A stretch of DNA of 64,000 bases from JAFDZO01 sp044226845 (GTDB taxonomy: Bacteria > Bacteroidota > Ignavibacteria > Tepidaquicellales > Tepidaquicellaceae), in assembly GCA_044226845.1 (NCBI GenBank), contig JBGAGG010000001.1, positions 62,001-126,000 of the forward strand, in the 5' to 3' direction. The notes below the pieces were generated by a model. That model was not told where the DNA came from and did no database searches. It was given only the letters and a program-made list of their open reading frames with translations. This document shows positions 8,539 through 17,758 of the stretch, piece by piece. Numbering within the stretch: position 1 is the first letter of the stretch; the number at the start of each line of letters is the position of its first letter. Position numbers and translations under genes: made by a program.

Positions 8539-9711
8539 TTAATTATTAATGTTGCGGGGAGTTTTTAAGAGTGAATATTTTTTCACTAAATCAATTATTT
8601 TGTTAAGGTCAATCATATCTATGCACTCAAGATTATAAGGACAGCTTTTTTTCCAGCATGGATGGCATGAAAGCCCTTGTGGAATTAATTTTTCTCCTCT
8701 GCCGTAAAGTTCAATTTCAGCGGGGCAGGAAACACCGAACCATACAATGATTGTTTTCTTCTGGGCAATTGCTAAGTGCATTCCGAAGCTGTCACCCGTT
8801 ACAACTAAGTCGCAAAGGCTTACAAATGCAGCGCCCTGACGTAGACCTAAGTTAGTAGGAGTATATAAAATTTTCTTCTTCTCTTCCTGAGTAAAAGCAT
8901 CATAGATTTTTAAGTTTCTTTCTGTGTCTTCCTTGCCTCCAAGAAGAACAACTTTAATATTATCGAATTTAATAAGCTCTGAAATTAAAAAAATATGCTG
9001 GTCAGTCGTCATCTTTTTATTGGGGAAAAGATTCGAGCAGCCCGTATTAAACCCAACGTAAAATTTTTCGGGTTCGTATTTATGATGCTCTTTGAACTTA
9101 TCAATAAACTCCTGCTCTTCAAGCGTAAAAGAAAAAACATATTCATCTCTCTGATACTCAAGCTCGAAAACTTCGTGAAGAATATCTATTCCGCTTCTTT
9201 GATTAATGCGGAACTTAAGCTCATCATCTAATCCCAGATTATAAGAGTACATTGCGCCCTTATTGGCCGGAATAATTTTTCCGTCTTTGTTCAGTAAGAA
9301 TCCGAATTTTTCTTTTGAATTAATTTCATTTGCGAATGCGCATGCATAATCAGATTTATCTCCGTTGAAGAGTAAATCAAAATCCATCTGTCTTAAAATC
9401 ATTCTATGCTCATCAGTCCACGTAAAAACTCTGTCAATAAAATTATTGTTATATAGAATTTTTTCGGCGTTAGGCAATGTTATCCAGTAGATAGTGCATT
9501 CTTTATATTTTCTTTTCAGCGCTCTTAATATAGGAGTGTTGTATAGAACATTGCCCATTGCATCAAGAGAGATGATTAAAATCTTTTTGCCGATTCTTGT
9601 CATGCTGCTATCAAGCTTGCAGCCGTCTTTAAGACAGTTCTCGTATGATACACACGGTTTGTAGCCGGAGAAATTTTTACAGCGCGGTATATTTAGTTCT
9701 TCAGGATTCAT
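8539..9711 (-). CDS. Glycosyltransferase family 9 (heptosyltransferase-like), cysteine-rich
   Basis: Probable GT9 enzyme adding a sugar during lipopolysaccharide or surface glycan assembly. The start chosen is the ATG at 9709-9711 (MNPEELNIPRC). An earlier in-frame ATG at 9789 lies inside the terminator hairpin of the upstream gene, so it is unlikely. Seen: ILIISLDAMGNVLYNTPIL near the N-terminus of the GT9 fold, and GDSFGMHLAIA with a following phosphate-loop region. Cysteine clusters lie at both ends (CKNFSGYKPC...C...C, and CHPCWKKSCPYNLEC near the C-terminus), as in some Ignavibacteria-type GT9 proteins. It is probably cotranscribed with the DPP-IV gene. Confidence 0.8.
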   Translation of the reverse strand: MNPEELNIPRCKNFSGYKPCVSYENCLKDGCKLDSSMTRIGKKILIISLDAMGNVLYNTPILRALKRKYKECTIYWITLPNAEKILYNNNFIDRVFTWTDEHRMILRQMDFDLLFNGDKSDYACAFANEINSKEKFGFLLNKDGKIIPANKGAMYSYNLGLDDELKFRINQRSGIDILHEVFELEYQRDEYVFSFTLEEQEFIDKFKEHHKYEPEKFYVGFNTGCSNLFPNKKMTTDQHIFLISELIKFDNIKVVLLGGKEDTERNLKIYDAFTQEEKKKILYTPTNLGLRQGAAFVSLCDLVVTGDSFGMHLAIAQKKTIIVWFGVSCPAEIELYGRGEKLIPQGLSCHPCWKKSCPYNLECIDMIDLNKIIDLVKKYSLLKTPRNINN

Positions 9712-9762
9712 GTATAACAAGGTATGCAGAGAAAGGATAAAATTAAATGAAAAAAGAGGAAT

Positions 9763-9793
9763 AAAAAAGCCCTGCTTCTGCTGAAGCAAGGCT
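9763..9793 (-). terminator. Rho-independent terminator
   Basis: On the minus strand: AGCCTTGCTTC, AGCA loop, GAAGCAGGGCT (one G-U pair), then six T. It ends the cargo gene at 9820-11103. Its sequence is nearly the same as that of the terminator at 11226-11256. Confidence 0.9.
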
Positions 9794-9819
9794 TTGCAAA
9801 ACCATAAACAGAAATAATT

Positions 9820-11103
9820 TTATTTTACAAGAATCATTTTCTTCGTCTCTGTAAATTCATTTGTTTTCAGTGTATAGAAATATACTCCGCTATTGAGTTC
9901 ACTTGCATTGAAATTTATTTCATAACTTCCTGCAGCAATGTTTTCATTCACCAGTGATTTAACTTCTTTACCCGTCATATCAAAAATCTTCAGTGATGCA
10001 AAAGTAGCATTTTTAATATTAAAAGATATTTTTGTTGCCGGGTTAAACGGATTCGGATAGTTTTGCTTTAATGAAAATTCAGAGGGGACATTGGAAGAAA
10101 TTTGATTGACAGAAATTACATTGCCGTTTACAGTTCTGATGATCATATTCATACCTACAGCCCAGCCGGAATCTCTTCCAATGAAAGCGAAATCGTAATA
10201 CTGTGATGTTCCGGGGGATTGATATTTAAGTGTCCAGTTTGCACCGCCATTAGTTGATAAGTACATCCCCTTATCGCTTGCACACCATCCCGTATTCAGG
10301 TCTAGAAATTTAATTGAAAATGGATTGGTATTGAATGAAGATGGATAAGTTGCGGAGATCCAATTTGCACCTCCGTCAGTTGTTCTTTTTACCATCGCAG
10401 AATTATACAAAAAACCGGGGATAGTAACCCAACCAGTTTGAGCATTAAGAAAGAAATAATCTAAACTGTTATCATTCAATAACTGAATCCAATTATTTCC
10501 TCCGTCAGTAGTTTTAGCAAAGTATTGGTCGCCTGATACCCATCCAGTTTGTTCATTAAAAAATTTAATTTTATTCAACTGATATGGAATTGAAAAAATA
10601 GTTACCCAGGAAGTTCCTCCATTCGTAGTTTTACGAAAAACTCCTGCTGATGGAAAACCGGCAGCATATCCGGTTTGGCTGTTCAAAAATACCAATGAGT
10701 TAAGAGAGCCGCCGTCAAATGACTGGTCAATCCAACTAGTGCCGCCGTCAGTGGTTTTTTTAATCTGACCTGATGATATCCATGTCCAACCTGTATTTTC
10801 ATTCAAGAAAAATAGTTTAATTGAGAAATTAGTAGACCATCCTAGGTTTACCCAGACCCATGTCTCACCTCCATTTGTAGTTTTTAACAAAACACCATAG
10901 TCAGGATTAGGATCGTTATCAGCATATCCTCCTGCCCATCCTGTTAAAGAATTCAAAAACTGTACACTTGTGTAAATCCCGACGCCGCCATTGGGAGGAC
11001 TTAAGATTTGGCGGGACCAGGATGGTTGCGCTAATAACATGCTTTGACTAAAATTAAAAGTGCATAACATTAGAAGCGCAAAAACAAAAAATTTTGTTTT
11101 CAT
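9820..11103 (-). CDS. Secreted YCF48-like propeller protein with T9SS sorting domain (paralog A)
   Basis: Predicted T9SS cargo delivered to or across the outer membrane; function unknown. The start is the ATG at 11101-11103, opening a clear signal peptide (MKTKFFVFALLMLC...LLAQ). A longer frame upstream adds an implausible leader. The middle is a run of about seven blades of the YCF48/BNR type, each with a TTDGGxxW motif and a LNxxTGW motif. The last 80 residues are a T9SS type A sorting domain (NYPNPFNPATKISF ... GVYFYTL ... KKMILVK). A close paralog lies directly upstream, with near-identical C-terminal domains and matching terminators, so a tandem duplication is likely. Confidence 0.85.
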   Translation of the reverse strand: MKTKFFVFALLMLCTFNFSQSMLLAQPSWSRQILSPPNGGVGIYTSVQFLNSLTGWAGGYADNDPNPDYGVLLKTTNGGETWVWVNLGWSTNFSIKLFFLNENTGWTWISSGQIKKTTDGGTSWIDQSFDGGSLNSLVFLNSQTGYAAGFPSAGVFRKTTNGGTSWVTIFSIPYQLNKIKFFNEQTGWVSGDQYFAKTTDGGNNWIQLLNDNSLDYFFLNAQTGWVTIPGFLYNSAMVKRTTDGGANWISATYPSSFNTNPFSIKFLDLNTGWCASDKGMYLSTNGGANWTLKYQSPGTSQYYDFAFIGRDSGWAVGMNMIIRTVNGNVISVNQISSNVPSEFSLKQNYPNPFNPATKISFNIKNATFASLKIFDMTGKEVKSLVNENIAAGSYEINFNASELNSGVYFYTLKTNEFTETKKMILVK

Positions 11104-11146
11104 AATAATTAATAAATGAAAAAGTTTCGAAAGACTTAATTTTAAG

Positions 11147-11205
11147 ACGGGAGCCGGTGATTTGTGTTTATAAAAATTAGTTTTTTTAATCAAAAAACTC
11201 AAGTA
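11147..11205 (-). promoter_or_regulatory. Leader element shared by the two tandem cargo genes (copy A)
   Basis: Upstream of paralog A. CGGGAGCCGG followed by ATTTGTGTTT and, about 40 bases on, ACTCAAGTA. The same order of blocks lies upstream of paralog B at 12608-12672. Conservation outside the coding region suggests a promoter or 5' UTR copied with the gene. The exact role is inferred. Confidence 0.5.
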
Positions 11206-11225
11206 AAATTATAAACTGTTTTTAA

Positions 11226-11256
11226 TAAAAAAGCCCTGCTTTTTTGAAGCAAGGCT
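11226..11256 (-). terminator. Rho-independent terminator
   Basis: Minus strand: AGCCTTGCTTC, short A-rich loop, then AAGCAGGGCT and six T. It terminates paralog B and is a sequence copy of the terminator at 9763-9793. Confidence 0.9.
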
Positions 11257-11281
11257 TAAATAATCAGAAAAGAAGAAAGAA

Positions 11282-12520
11282 CTATTTTACTAACATCATT
11301 TTTTTAGTTTCAGTGAATTCGTTTGTTTTAAGTGTATAAAAATATACTCCGCTGTTGAGTTCGCTTGCATTGAAATTAACTTCATAACTGCCTGCTGCAA
11401 TATTTTCGTTTACCAGGGTTTTAATTTCTTTTCCTGTCATATCAAAAATTTTCAGTGATGCAAAAGTAGAGTTTTTGATATCAAAAGAAATTTTAGTTGC
11501 AGGGTTGAACGGATTTGGATAGTTTTGTTTTAATGAAAATTCAGAGGGGATAGAAGTTGAAATCTGACTGACAGAAACCAGACCTCCATTGGTAGTATAG
11601 ACAACTGTTGCTTTACCCGATATCCAGCCGGTACTTGCATTTATAAAGCTTGCATCATAAAATGCGTTGTTAGGTTCAACTTTTTGAATATTCCAGTTAA
11701 TTCCTCCGTCAGTTGATTTGCAAACCACACCTGAAGATCCGCTGCTACCGACACACCATCCGGTATTTTGATCAAAAAATTTCAGGCCGTAAGGAAAATC
11801 AATAGGGACAGGATAAAAAGACCAGCTAAAGCCGCCATTGATTGTTTTTTTCATAATGTGTTCAGAAGCTACCCATCCTGTTTGGTCATTCAAAAAATAA
11901 AAATTCTGATTGGAACCATCATACAACAATCTTGTCCAACTTATCCCGCCGTCTGTAGTTTTAGCAAAATAATCAGGTGCTTCTACCCAGCCTGTCAGCT
12001 GATTAACAAAATTTATTTCTCCCCATGCAAAAGTAGAGGTTGATATAATGTTCCACGTGGTACCGCCATTAATTGTCTTAGCAAACTGATTCATTCCCTG
12101 TTGAGCTGCGCCGGCTATATATCCCGTTAGTTCATTGAAGAATAACATATTTGCAAATGTTGAAGCGTTTGGAACTGTTTGTGTTATCCAGCTATTACCT
12201 GCGTCTGTAGTTTTTTTCATAAATCCTCCGAACCCTGCTACCCAACCGGTATTAGGGTTAAGAAAATATATGGATGTTAAAAAAGCAGTCGTTCCAATAT
12301 TGAGTGTGTTCCAAGTATCGCCGCCGTCAGTAGTTTTGATAAGTGTACCGTTACCTCCTGCTGTATAACCGTTAAGAGAATTGACAAATTGTATTCTTCT
12401 AAGATAATTACCGTTTATATTGTTGATATATCGTGATGTCCATTGTGCAAAAGAAACACTCTGAAGAAAAATAATTGCACAAAATACACCTATACTGAAT
12501 GCAGAAATTTTCGTTTTCAT
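11282..12520 (-). CDS. Secreted YCF48-like propeller protein with T9SS sorting domain (paralog B)
   Basis: Predicted T9SS cargo; function unknown. The signal peptide begins MKTKISAFSIGVF and ends near SFAQ. It has repeated YCF48-type blades with TTDGGxxW and LNxxTGW motifs over about residues 30-320. The T9SS type A domain at the end (NYPNPFNPATKISF ... KKMMLVK) differs from paralog A at only a few residues. The more divergent propeller and near-identical sorting domain suggest gene duplication followed by change in the exposed domain, or gene conversion of the sorting domain. Leader and terminator also match paralog A. Confidence 0.85.
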   Translation of the reverse strand: MKTKISAFSIGVFCAIIFLQSVSFAQWTSRYINNINGNYLRRIQFVNSLNGYTAGGNGTLIKTTDGGDTWNTLNIGTTAFLTSIYFLNPNTGWVAGFGGFMKKTTDAGNSWITQTVPNASTFANMLFFNELTGYIAGAAQQGMNQFAKTINGGTTWNIISTSTFAWGEINFVNQLTGWVEAPDYFAKTTDGGISWTRLLYDGSNQNFYFLNDQTGWVASEHIMKKTINGGFSWSFYPVPIDFPYGLKFFDQNTGWCVGSSGSSGVVCKSTDGGINWNIQKVEPNNAFYDASFINASTGWISGKATVVYTTNGGLVSVSQISTSIPSEFSLKQNYPNPFNPATKISFDIKNSTFASLKIFDMTGKEIKTLVNENIAAGSYEVNFNASELNSGVYFYTLKTNEFTETKKMMLVK

Positions 12521-12607
12521 AGTAATAGAGTTTACTTACTGAAAAATTATTATTTAAGTCAAAAAAAAATCAAAATGTAAGAATTAAAAATATTCTTGGT
12601 TAAGAAA

Positions 12608-12672
12608 TCGGGAGCCGGATTTGTGTTTTACAAAACTTAATTTATTAAACTTACAAACTCAAGTATAATTTT
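12608..12672 (-). promoter_or_regulatory. Leader element shared by the two tandem cargo genes (copy B)
   Basis: Holds CGGGAGCCGGATTTGTGTTT and a downstream ACTCAAGTA block in the same order as 11147-11205, about 90-150 bases upstream of the paralog B start. Likely promoter or 5' UTR. The remaining 289 bases between this and the next gene are plain AT-rich DNA. Confidence 0.5.
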
Positions 12673-12809
12673 TGATTGTAGAATAAAAAGGTCCGTTATA
12701 TCAAAACATATCTCACTAGTAATTTTAGTTTAATCGTTGTAAAATTATGGTATTCTTTAATACCTTGAATAAAAAAATATGATAAATTAGTTTTTTATTA
12801 AAAAAAGTT

Positions 12810-14054
12810 ATGAAAACGAAATTCTACTTTTTAATTTTATCTATTTTTATTTACAATCTCGGATTCTCCCAATCCGGGTGGGTTAGTCAATCGTTGGTTA
12901 CTTCAAATCTTTATCATGGTGTATTTTTTGTAAACTCGAATACAGGATTTATCGTTGGCGATAACGGCACTTTATTAAAAACTACAAACGCGGGAGCGGA
13001 GTGGATTATAAAAAATTCCGGCACCTCATATGCACTTCATAAAGTAATTTTTATTAATACCGAAGTCGGTTTAATTGTTGGTGAAAACGGAACTGTGCTT
13101 CGCTCTGTAAATGCAGGTGATAACTGGACTGCAATTCCAACAGGCTTGCCAAATAATGTTTCAGGAAACTGTAACAGAATAACATTTGCCAATGAAAACA
13201 CAGGTTTTATTGCCAGCTGCAGCGGAATATTAAAATCTACAAATTCAGGATTAAACTGGTCTTTAATATATCCTACATCAACGTATCTTTTTGGATTTAA
13301 TTTTGTCAATGCTAACACCGGAATGGCAATCGGTGACAACTCACTCGTAATCAGAACAACTAATGGGGGGTTAAACTGGTCACCCGTATCTTTAGGTGGA
13401 TTTAGTTTCCAGCTATGCGGTATCACAAGTACAAATGAAAATCTTTTTTACATTGTTGGTGGCCAAGAAGGTGTTTCTTCGTGCATGTTAAGAACAACAA
13501 ATTTTGGAAATGAGTGGATTTTAATGAATACACCTGCCACAAACAGATTGAATACAATTCAGTTTGCTAATGCCGTAACAGGATATGCTGTGGGCTGTGG
13601 GGGTATTATTCTAAAATCGACTAATTCAGGTATAAACTGGGTAAAGCAGACCATTAATACTACAAGAGATCTATGGGATATAAGTGTTATTTCACCGCTT
13701 GAAGCTGTAATTACCGGGAAATCGGGAGCTATTTATAGAACCAATACCGGTGGATTAACCGGGCTTGTTTCAAACAATTCTATTCTACCGGAAAAATATG
13801 ATCTATATCAGAATTACCCAAATCCATTTAATCCGACTACAACTATAAAGTTTGATCTGGCTCAATCTTCAAAAGTTATATTAAAAGTCTATAATATTAA
13901 AGGTGAAGAAGTTGCAAACCTTGTAGATAATACTTTCAGCGCAGGGAGATATTCTATTGACTGGAATGCCGGTTCTTTTAACAGCGGGACCTATTTTTAC
14001 AAATTAGAAACTGTGCAAGGAATATTGACTAAAAAAATGGTTTTGGTTAAGTGA
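12810..14054 (+). CDS. Secreted YCF48-like propeller protein with T9SS sorting domain (paralog C)
   Basis: Third protein of this class, here on the plus strand and divergent from the tandem pair. The signal peptide (MKTKFYFLILSIFIYNLGFSQ) shares the MKTK opening. Propeller-like blades carry GDNGTLLKTTNAG and TNSGxNW motifs through residues 30-320. The T9SS type A domain (LYQNYPNPFNPTTTIKF ... KKMVLVK) closes the protein. Its sequence is clearly more distant than A and B are from each other. It is followed after 21 bases by a methyltransferase gene on the same strand. Surface-exposed location is inferred from the sorting domain; activity is unknown. Confidence 0.85.
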   Translation: MKTKFYFLILSIFIYNLGFSQSGWVSQSLVTSNLYHGVFFVNSNTGFIVGDNGTLLKTTNAGAEWIIKNSGTSYALHKVIFINTEVGLIVGENGTVLRSVNAGDNWTAIPTGLPNNVSGNCNRITFANENTGFIASCSGILKSTNSGLNWSLIYPTSTYLFGFNFVNANTGMAIGDNSLVIRTTNGGLNWSPVSLGGFSFQLCGITSTNENLFYIVGGQEGVSSCMLRTTNFGNEWILMNTPATNRLNTIQFANAVTGYAVGCGGIILKSTNSGINWVKQTINTTRDLWDISVISPLEAVITGKSGAIYRTNTGGLTGLVSNNSILPEKYDLYQNYPNPFNPTTTIKFDLAQSSKVILKVYNIKGEEVANLVDNTFSAGRYSIDWNAGSFNSGTYFYKLETVQGILTKKMVLVK

Positions 14055-14075
14055 TATTTGATTAAAATATCTTAA

Positions 14076-14903
14076 ATGATTTCAGATTACAGTGTATCTT
14101 TTTTTCAAAAGTTAAAATTACTTTTTCGATTTTGGACAATTCTGCCTAAATTACCGGCAAAATTTGCAATAATAAAGTTCATCAATCCGATTGATAGTAC
14201 TAGATATGTTGAATTTATTTATTTTTTAGATTTCCTAAAAAGAAACAGTATTCAAAAGGGCAAAGCTCTTGATATATCATCTCCTTTTTTGATGGCATAT
14301 TTTCTTAGTGACGACTTTGAGGTTTTGAAAACAGATATTAATGATGAAGAAAAGAAATACATTAAGGAAAGTCCGCATTTAAAATTTGAAAAAGCTGACG
14401 GTACTGCATTAACATATCCTGATAATACTTTTGATATTTCCTTCTCGATAAGTGTCATTGAGCATATTTATCAAAAATATATTGATTGCATAAACGAAAT
14501 GATTCGCGTTACTAAGCCTGGAGGATATATTTATGTTTCTTTTCCAATATCAAAAGTAATGTCGGAAGAATGGATTGAAAACGATATTTATTCTGACCAA
14601 CATAAAAGTTCGGAAAAAACTTTTTTTCAATACAGATTTGATGAAAAAAATTTAAATGAAATAAAGAATAGTTTAAAAAATGTTGAAGTTGTTCAGGAAG
14701 ACCTTTTCTGGGAAAGAAAAAATGGAGAATATGACAGATTAATTGATAAGTTAAGAAAAAAAATAAACAATAAGTATTTATTGCTTGTATGGTTTGGAGT
14801 AGTAAATTATTATTATGGATTCACATTAATTTCTAAAGCTAGTAATAGCTTCAAAAATGCATCTTCCTTTGGTAATTACCAAGGAGTATTTAGAAAAATT
14901 TAA
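14076..14903 (+). CDS. Class I SAM-dependent methyltransferase
   Basis: Probable small-molecule or glycan methyltransferase in the cytoplasm. The nucleotide-binding part shows KALDISSPFLMAYFL in place of the usual glycine-rich motif I, DGTALTYPDNTFD (motif II region), ISVIEHIYQKY, and MIRVTKPGGYIYVSFP (motif III/IV region). These fit the Methyltransf_11 group. Motif I lacks the normal GxGxG run, so cofactor binding could be altered. It sits between two T9SS cargo genes and upstream of an FkbM methyltransferase and a GT9 gene. A role in decorating surface glycan is therefore plausible, but this is inference. Confidence 0.7.
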   Translation: MISDYSVSFFQKLKLLFRFWTILPKLPAKFAIIKFINPIDSTRYVEFIYFLDFLKRNSIQKGKALDISSPFLMAYFLSDDFEVLKTDINDEEKKYIKESPHLKFEKADGTALTYPDNTFDISFSISVIEHIYQKYIDCINEMIRVTKPGGYIYVSFPISKVMSEEWIENDIYSDQHKSSEKTFFQYRFDEKNLNEIKNSLKNVEVVQEDLFWERKNGEYDRLIDKLRKKINNKYLLLVWFGVVNYYYGFTLISKASNSFKNASSFGNYQGVFRKI

Positions 14904-14956
14904 GTTCCATACTCAATCCTATTTGGGTAATTTATAAATCAATCAGAAGTCAAGTT

Positions 14957-16741
14957 ATGAGAAAAATTACAATTCTTTCAATACTAATACTTCCATTAGT
15001 ATTTTGTGGAATAGTAAGGTCACAAGTTCCTACTATTTCAAATTTTACTCCCAAAAATGCAACACTTGAAGCTCCGGTATATATAACCGGAAGTAATTTC
15101 GGTGCCGGAACAAATGTTTTTTTTGGACCTGTTAAGGCAAACATTAATTATCTTAGTTCTGATAGTTTAATCGTCATAGTACCTGCAGGGGCTAACTATT
15201 CACAGATTCGTGTACTCAATAACAATGGAACCGGCTATTCCTCATATCCGTTTAATCTAGTTTTTAATTCCTCCCAGTCGGCAACACCTTCTCTGGAGAA
15301 TAGATTTACACTTCCAACCCAAAATTCAACTGCCAATGTTCAGGTAGCTGATTTTGATGGTGACGGTAAACCAGATTTAGCAATTGTTAACGCATCATCT
15401 TTCACAATATCTGTTTATAAAAATATCAGCACTACAGGCTCTCTTACTCCGGCATCGTTTGGATCAAGAATGGACATATCTGTTGCCAACTGGCCGCGAT
15501 TTGTAAATGTTGCTGATTTTGATAACGATGGTAAATTAGATATGATTGTAGGTCATGATTACCCTGTAGATACTGCATACAAAATTTCAATTATTAAAAA
15601 CACAAGCACAACAGGAAATATATCATTTCAGACACCGGTTCTGTTCCCAGCGGCATACCGTCCGGGATATTCTGCAATTGGTGATATTGACGGCGATGGT
15701 AAAACTGATTTTGTAGTAGCTAACTGGGAAAGCAGAATTATTTCTCTATATAGAAATATTACATCATCAGGTATAATTAACAGTAGTTCCTTTGCAACCA
15801 GAATTGAAATATCTGATTCTTCCGGCGGGCCTTTACCTTATCCTTCACAACTTGCTTTGGCAGATGTTAACGGTGATAAAAAGTGCGACATTATTGTTAA
15901 CAACTGTGCTATTAACAACATCAGAATTTATAAAAATACCAGTTCTCCCGGGATTCTAAACTTTGATCTCCTGTACAGAGTTACTTTAAATACAGGTATG
16001 AATGGAAGAGGTTTAGCTGTAGCTGATTTCGATACGGATGGTAAACTGGATATTGCTTTAGCAAATTACGGAACAAACACTTTTTCAATTTTTAAAAACA
16101 CTAGTTCGTTAACTAATATTACTTTTGCAACTAGAGTTGACATTGTTACCGGTAACTATCCTTTTGGATTAAATGTTGGAGATATTGATGGTGACGGAAG
16201 ACCTGATGTTGTTACTTCAAATCAGGGGCTTCCAACAACTCTTTCAGTATTTAAAAATATTTCACAGCAAGGAATTATTACAACTGAATCTTTTGCTTCA
16301 AGAATAAATTATTCGGTTGGTAACGAACCAAGAGATTTAGTTATTTGTGACTTAGATGCAGATTCCAAACCAGATGTACTCGTTGCAAATTATAACAATG
16401 AGAATCCAAGCACTGTTTCAGTTTTTAAGAATTCCACTATTGTAAACTCTATAACACCAATCAACGGCGAATTGCCAAGCAGTTTTAAGCTCCATCAGAA
16501 TTTTCCGAACCCGTTTAATCCGTCTACAAATATTAAATTTGATATTCCAAAATCGGATTTTGTAACGTTGGAAGTTTATAACTCTCAAGGAAGACTTGTC
16601 GAGACTCTTGTTAAAGAAAATCTTTCACCGGGAACTTACCAGGTTACCTTTAATGGTTCAGACGTTTCCTCAGGAATTTACTTTTATAAGTTTATTACAA
16701 CTAACTTTGTAAATACGGGTAAGATGATGCTTATAAAGTAA
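14957..16741 (+). CDS. Secreted IPT/TIG + FG-GAP repeat protein with T9SS sorting domain
   Basis: Predicted surface or secreted protein. It has a signal peptide (1-22, ending IVRSQ), then an IPT/TIG immunoglobulin-like domain (about 24-103, with ISNFTPKNATLEAPVYITG). It then has FG-GAP/VCBS repeats (about 110-500), each with an ADFDGDGKPDL-like calcium-loop motif (DFDGDG, DFDNDG, DIDGDG, DVNGDK, DFDTDG, DLDADS). The T9SS type A domain (NFPNPFNPSTNIKF) ends at KMMLIK. FG-GAP repeats form an integrin-like propeller that often binds calcium and ligands. A terminator follows directly. The real ligand is unknown. Confidence 0.87.
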   Translation: MRKITILSILILPLVFCGIVRSQVPTISNFTPKNATLEAPVYITGSNFGAGTNVFFGPVKANINYLSSDSLIVIVPAGANYSQIRVLNNNGTGYSSYPFNLVFNSSQSATPSLENRFTLPTQNSTANVQVADFDGDGKPDLAIVNASSFTISVYKNISTTGSLTPASFGSRMDISVANWPRFVNVADFDNDGKLDMIVGHDYPVDTAYKISIIKNTSTTGNISFQTPVLFPAAYRPGYSAIGDIDGDGKTDFVVANWESRIISLYRNITSSGIINSSSFATRIEISDSSGGPLPYPSQLALADVNGDKKCDIIVNNCAINNIRIYKNTSSPGILNFDLLYRVTLNTGMNGRGLAVADFDTDGKLDIALANYGTNTFSIFKNTSSLTNITFATRVDIVTGNYPFGLNVGDIDGDGRPDVVTSNQGLPTTLSVFKNISQQGIITTESFASRINYSVGNEPRDLVICDLDADSKPDVLVANYNNENPSTVSVFKNSTIVNSITPINGELPSSFKLHQNFPNPFNPSTNIKFDIPKSDFVTLEVYNSQGRLVETLVKENLSPGTYQVTFNGSDVSSGIYFYKFITTNFVNTGKMMLIK

Positions 16742-16767
16742 GCGATTTTAATCTATATTTAATTTCA

Positions 16768-16806
16768 AAACGCTAATTCATATTATATGAATTAGCGTTT
16801 TTTATT
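16768..16806 (+). terminator. Rho-independent terminator
   Basis: AAACGCTAATTCATA / TATGAATTAGCGTTT stem followed by a T-rich run. It lies just after the FG-GAP cargo gene. Confidence 0.9.
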
Positions 16807-16816
16807 TTAAAAGAAA

Positions 16817-17758
16817 ATGTACAGTTTCATATATTATCAGATTATAAATAATTCCGGAGATAGGATTTCACAAAAAATAAAATTTCTTTTTTACAGTTCG
16901 ATAAAAAAAATAATTTTAAAATACAAAGATCCGTTAATAGATTTTACTTTATGGGGAAGCAAAATGAAAATCCCTTTTTCATATCAATTACCCGTAATTT
17001 TAAAAACCAATCTCAATTATAATTTGAACCTGAAAAGAATAGCAAATTATATCGGTGAAAAATATTCTTCGTTAAAAATAATAGATGTTGGCGCAAATAT
17101 AGGTGATACTGCGGCTCTTTTAAAATCAGAGAAGAACTCGCATATATTGTGTATTGAAGGGGATGATAATTTGTTTGAAATTTTAAAGCTCAATTCCCAA
17201 AATTTTGTAAATGTTGAATTAGCAAAACACTTTTTGAGTGAAGATGAAGGTACTTTAAATGCCAAACTAAGTACTAACTTAGGAACCGGCAGTATTGTCG
17301 AATCGGCAGAGAACAAATTAAAAACAGTTTCACTTGATAAACTTCTGAACGAGCATTCTAATTTTCGGAAATCAAAGCTAATAAAAATTGATACTGATGG
17401 TTTTGATTATAAAATAATCAGAGGCGGAAAATCATTTATAGAGGAATATAAACCTGTAATTTTTATAGAATACGATCCTCAGTTTCACAAAATATATAAA
17501 GAAGATTCCTTGTTTATCTTTGAATTCCTTGAAAAGATCGGATATAGCAAAGTAATATTTTATGATAATTACGGAGATTATCTAATTAGTTTATCTATAA
17601 ACGACTGGGAAAAAATAAAAGAACTGACAAATTATTTTTCAAACAGAAATTTTCTAAAATATTGTGACTTGTGTTTTTTCCATAAAGAAGATGAAGATAT
17701 TTTCAGTACAACCAGAGAAAGAGAGCTCAAATTTTTCTTATCAAACAGAAAAAATTGA
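16817..17758 (+). CDS. FkbM family methyltransferase
   Basis: SAM-dependent O-methyltransferase of the FkbM family, often found in exopolysaccharide and surface glycan clusters. Motif I is clear: IIDVGANIGDTAALL (near residue 90). It is followed by the acidic residue pair in CIEGDDNLFE, the family motif SKLIKIDTDGFDYKIIRGG, and YKPVIFIEYDP. The 313 residues include an N-terminal extension of about 80 residues, usual in the family. Its stop codon overlaps the TTG start of the following GT9 gene (TTGA), so the two are translationally coupled. Target sugar or lipid is unknown. Confidence 0.85.
   Translation: MYSFIYYQIINNSGDRISQKIKFLFYSSIKKIILKYKDPLIDFTLWGSKMKIPFSYQLPVILKTNLNYNLNLKRIANYIGEKYSSLKIIDVGANIGDTAALLKSEKNSHILCIEGDDNLFEILKLNSQNFVNVELAKHFLSEDEGTLNAKLSTNLGTGSIVESAENKLKTVSLDKLLNEHSNFRKSKLIKIDTDGFDYKIIRGGKSFIEEYKPVIFIEYDPQFHKIYKEDSLFIFEFLEKIGYSKVIFYDNYGDYLISLSINDWEKIKELTNYFSNRNFLKYCDLCFFHKEDEDIFSTTRERELKFFLSNRKN

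Noticed and set aside
9712..9789. Longer start for the GT9 gene
   Set aside because: It lies within a terminator hairpin of the upstream gene and the added residues are not conserved-looking.
11104..11202. Longer start for cargo paralog A
   Set aside because: The added leader is non-secretory and overlaps the conserved leader element; MKTK at 11103 opens a normal signal peptide.
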